Assembly (NCBI GenBank): GCA_049840475.1
Contig: JASGKX010000001.1
Location: 1,922,001-1,986,000 of the forward strand
From: JBGVSA01 sp049840475
Lineage (GTDB): Bacteria; Pseudomonadota; Gammaproteobacteria; Burkholderiales; Rhodocyclaceae
Direction of reading: 5' to 3'
Length of the DNA: 64,000 nt
Shown: one piece after another, positions 62,420 to 64,000 of the stretch
How positions within the stretch are numbered: position 1 is the first letter of the stretch
Layout of the letters: each line of letters opens with the position of its first letter
Position numbers and translations under genes: made by a program
The notes under the pieces: model-generated
What the model saw: the letters and a program-made list of their open reading frames with translations, nothing else
The model's database searches: none
Told to the model about the DNA's origin: nothing

Positions 62420-63058
62420 ATGAAGAACGTAGTCATCCTGATCTCTGGCCGTGGCAGCAATATGGAAGCCATCGTGCGCGCCAAGATCCAGGGCGCCCGC
62501 ATCGCCGCGGTGATCAGCAACCGGCCGGAAGCCGCAGGGCTGGCCTTCGCCGCCTCGAATGGCATCCAGACCGAAGTGGTCGACCACAAGGCCTTCGCCG
62601 GGCGCGAAGCCTTTGACACCGCGTTGGCGGAGGCCATCGACGCGCACGCGCCGGACCTGGTCGTGCTCGCGGGTTTCATGCGCGTGCTCACGCCAGCGTT
62701 TGTCGATCACTACGCCGGACGCCTGTTCAATATCCATCCGTCGCTGCTGCCGGCATTCCCCGGTCTGCATACCCATGAGCGCGCCATCGACTCGGGTGCC
62801 AAGCTGCATGGGGCGACGGTGCACTTCGTAACGTCTGAACTGGATTGCGGCCCGATCGTGGCCCAGGCCGCAGTACCCGTGCTGGCGGGGGACGATGCCG
62901 CCGCACTGGGCGCACGCGTGCTGGCCTTTGAACATCGCATCTATCCGGCGGCAGTGCAGTGGTTTGTCGATGGGCGGTTGAGCGTCAAAGGACAGCGCGT
63001 GACGTTGCGCGATGCGCCCGAGGCAGCCGACGGCTGGACTTCGCCGCCGCTCGCATAG
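62420..63058 (+). CDS. purN: Phosphoribosylglycinamide formyltransferase PurN
   Basis: A 212-residue transferase of purine biosynthesis (10-formyl-THF dependent). Substrate loop ISGRGSNMEAIV, the catalytic N/H/D motif NIHPSLLPAFPG with late D in DCGPIV, and GATVHFVTSELD. Full length. It is followed 8 bp later by the DUF3108 gene. Confidence 0.95.
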   Translation: MKNVVILISGRGSNMEAIVRAKIQGARIAAVISNRPEAAGLAFAASNGIQTEVVDHKAFAGREAFDTALAEAIDAHAPDLVVLAGFMRVLTPAFVDHYAGRLFNIHPSLLPAFPGLHTHERAIDSGAKLHGATVHFVTSELDCGPIVAQAAVPVLAGDDAAALGARVLAFEHRIYPAAVQWFVDGRLSVKGQRVTLRDAPEAADGWTSPPLA

Positions 63059-63065
63059 AGATCTC

Positions 63066-64000
63066 GTGCAGCCACATCGGCTACTGGGCTGGGCATTTGC
63101 CGCCTCCATCACTGTTCACGTGGTGGCTTTGATCGCACCAGGCTGGCGCTTGCCCGAAACACCCGAGCCGCCCCTGCGGATCGATGCCAAATTGCTGCAG
63201 ATGCCGGCGCCGCCGCCCGTTAAGCGAGCCCCCAAACCGCCGGCGCCGGCGGCTCCCGGGCCTACGTCCAAGGTGGTCGCCGCAGCCAGCGCGAGTGCGG
63301 CCAGCGTGGCGCAAGGGGGGCAATCGTCATCCGAGTCGTCGTCGATGAGTTCCGCTTCGAGCGAGGCTGCGGCAGAATCCGCTCCGCTGGCGGAAGGGCC
63401 GAGCAGTTCATCGTCTTCGTCGTCGTCTTCATCCGAGCCGGCGCTGGCGATTCAGACCGACTGGCCGCATAAGGGGTGTATCGGGTACGTGCTCAACGTG
63501 ACGTACGGCATTCTCAACGGCGACCTCGGTCACGCGGAGCAATGCTGGCAGCATGATGATTCGAGCTACTCCGCCAGCCTGAAGGGGCGTGCTGCGGTGG
63601 CGTGGCGCGAACTGCTGCTGGAGCAGCGCTCGTCGGGCCGCGTGGCGGGCGGCTTGCCGATTTCGGAACAGTTTGATGAGACCGTTGACAAGCGTAGCTA
63701 TCAGACGCTGTTCGACCCGAATGCCAGCGCCATCCATCAGAATCGCAATGGCGATCCGCGTGAAGTGCCTACGGGCGGCGTGGCGCTCGACATGCTGGCG
63801 CTGATGCAGTTTCTGTCGCTGCAGCCTGACGACCGCGAAGCGTTCGACGTATTCGTGGTGGCGTCGCGCGGCATGGTGAGCCGAGTGACCGTTGTGCAAC
63901 AAGAGCCTGGCGAGGTAAAGCTGCCGGGCGGTACGGTTATGGCGCGGCGTTATCGGGCCGAGGCGCGCGGCGGCGAATTGCGAATCGACGTGTGGATATC
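63066..64000 (+). CDS. DUF3108-domain protein with polyserine linker, partial (runs off the window)
   Basis: GTG at 63066, 7 bp after the purN stop, opens a frame of at least 311 residues. It has an N-terminal signal or anchor (LLGWAFAASITVHVVALIAP), a proline-rich TonB-like segment, a Ser/Ala-rich linker with a run of ten or more serines (about 115-128), then a DUF3108-type envelope domain (LNVTYGILNGDLGHAEQCWQ). The C-terminus lies outside the window. Probably a periplasmic protein; function unknown. Confidence 0.8.
   Translation, partial: MQPHRLLGWAFAASITVHVVALIAPGWRLPETPEPPLRIDAKLLQMPAPPPVKRAPKPPAPAAPGPTSKVVAAASASAASVAQGGQSSSESSSMSSASSEAAAESAPLAEGPSSSSSSSSSSSEPALAIQTDWPHKGCIGYVLNVTYGILNGDLGHAEQCWQHDDSSYSASLKGRAAVAWRELLLEQRSSGRVAGGLPISEQFDETVDKRSYQTLFDPNASAIHQNRNGDPREVPTGGVALDMLALMQFLSLQPDDREAFDVFVVASRGMVSRVTVVQQEPGEVKLPGGTVMARRYRAEARGGELRIDVWI

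Overview
The window is about 64 kb of GC-rich chromosome with densely packed genes and long, high-GC codon usage. The gene set and protein style (tyrB-type aminotransferase, uvrB, ftsE/ftsX, moaA-mobA, sbp, purN, DEAD-box helicase, alkyl sulfatase) point to a betaproteobacterium of the Burkholderiaceae, most like Ralstonia. This assignment is by recognition only; no database search was possible.

Layout. 1-12 kb is mostly core: the start of an RND efflux adaptor (frameshifted, cut by the window edge), a secreted protein with a receiver-only regulator, ftsX / lipoprotein / ftsE, endonuclease V, ybiB, a hydroxyacid dehydrogenase with a LEA-type lipoprotein, uvrB, an aromatic aminotransferase (frameshifted) and a thioredoxin-like protein. 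12.5-17 kb is an envelope-signalling block: BcrC-type undecaprenyl-diphosphatase, two paralogous membrane proteins, an OmpR-type regulator and its kinase. 17.3-23 kb is a sulfatase and signalling block: FixJ-type regulator, a kinase with a periplasmic-binding-protein-like sensor (interrupted by an in-frame stop), an SdsA-type alkyl sulfatase and a receiver-only protein. 23.4-35.7 kb is accessory: universal stress protein, Ca2+-type P-ATPase, a decayed regulator fragment, LysR divergent from hydrolase / flavodoxin / aldo-keto reductase, a diguanylate cyclase, a polyserine beta-helix lipoprotein and cspA.

35.8-49.3 kb is a mosaic, unstable segment ending at tRNA-Asn. An IS3-family (IS407-type) element sits inside a flavodoxin-fold quinone reductase gene, with a 4-bp target duplication that lets the original gene be rebuilt exactly. 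The segment also holds a truncated symporter, gamma-glutamyltransferase, two DUF1254 proteins flanked by two tyrosine-recombinase tails, a degraded second IS3 transposase, a frameshifted FAD oxidase, a lone IS end, and an ~83-bp direct repeat 3.6 kb apart.

49.4-64 kb returns to core genes: AsmA-like protein, DEAD-box helicase, moaA-mobA, sulfate-binding protein with a striking nested palindrome upstream, a small copper chaperone behind a CueR-like operator, an orphan MotB/MotD-like stator protein, a chemoreceptor-like protein, a CorC/HlyC-type membrane protein, low-molecular-weight tyrosine phosphatase, DedA, purN and a DUF3108 protein running off the end. The most unusual noncoding element is a set of four ~67-bp repeats (60053-60587) with fixed internal spacing and DnaA-box-like 9-mers, between the CorC-like gene and the phosphatase gene.

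Three otherwise normal genes (efflux adaptor, tyrB, FAD oxidase) each carry exactly one extra base, and one kinase has a single in-frame stop. Either the strain carries real lesions or the assembly has insertion errors; this should be settled before reading biology into those genes.
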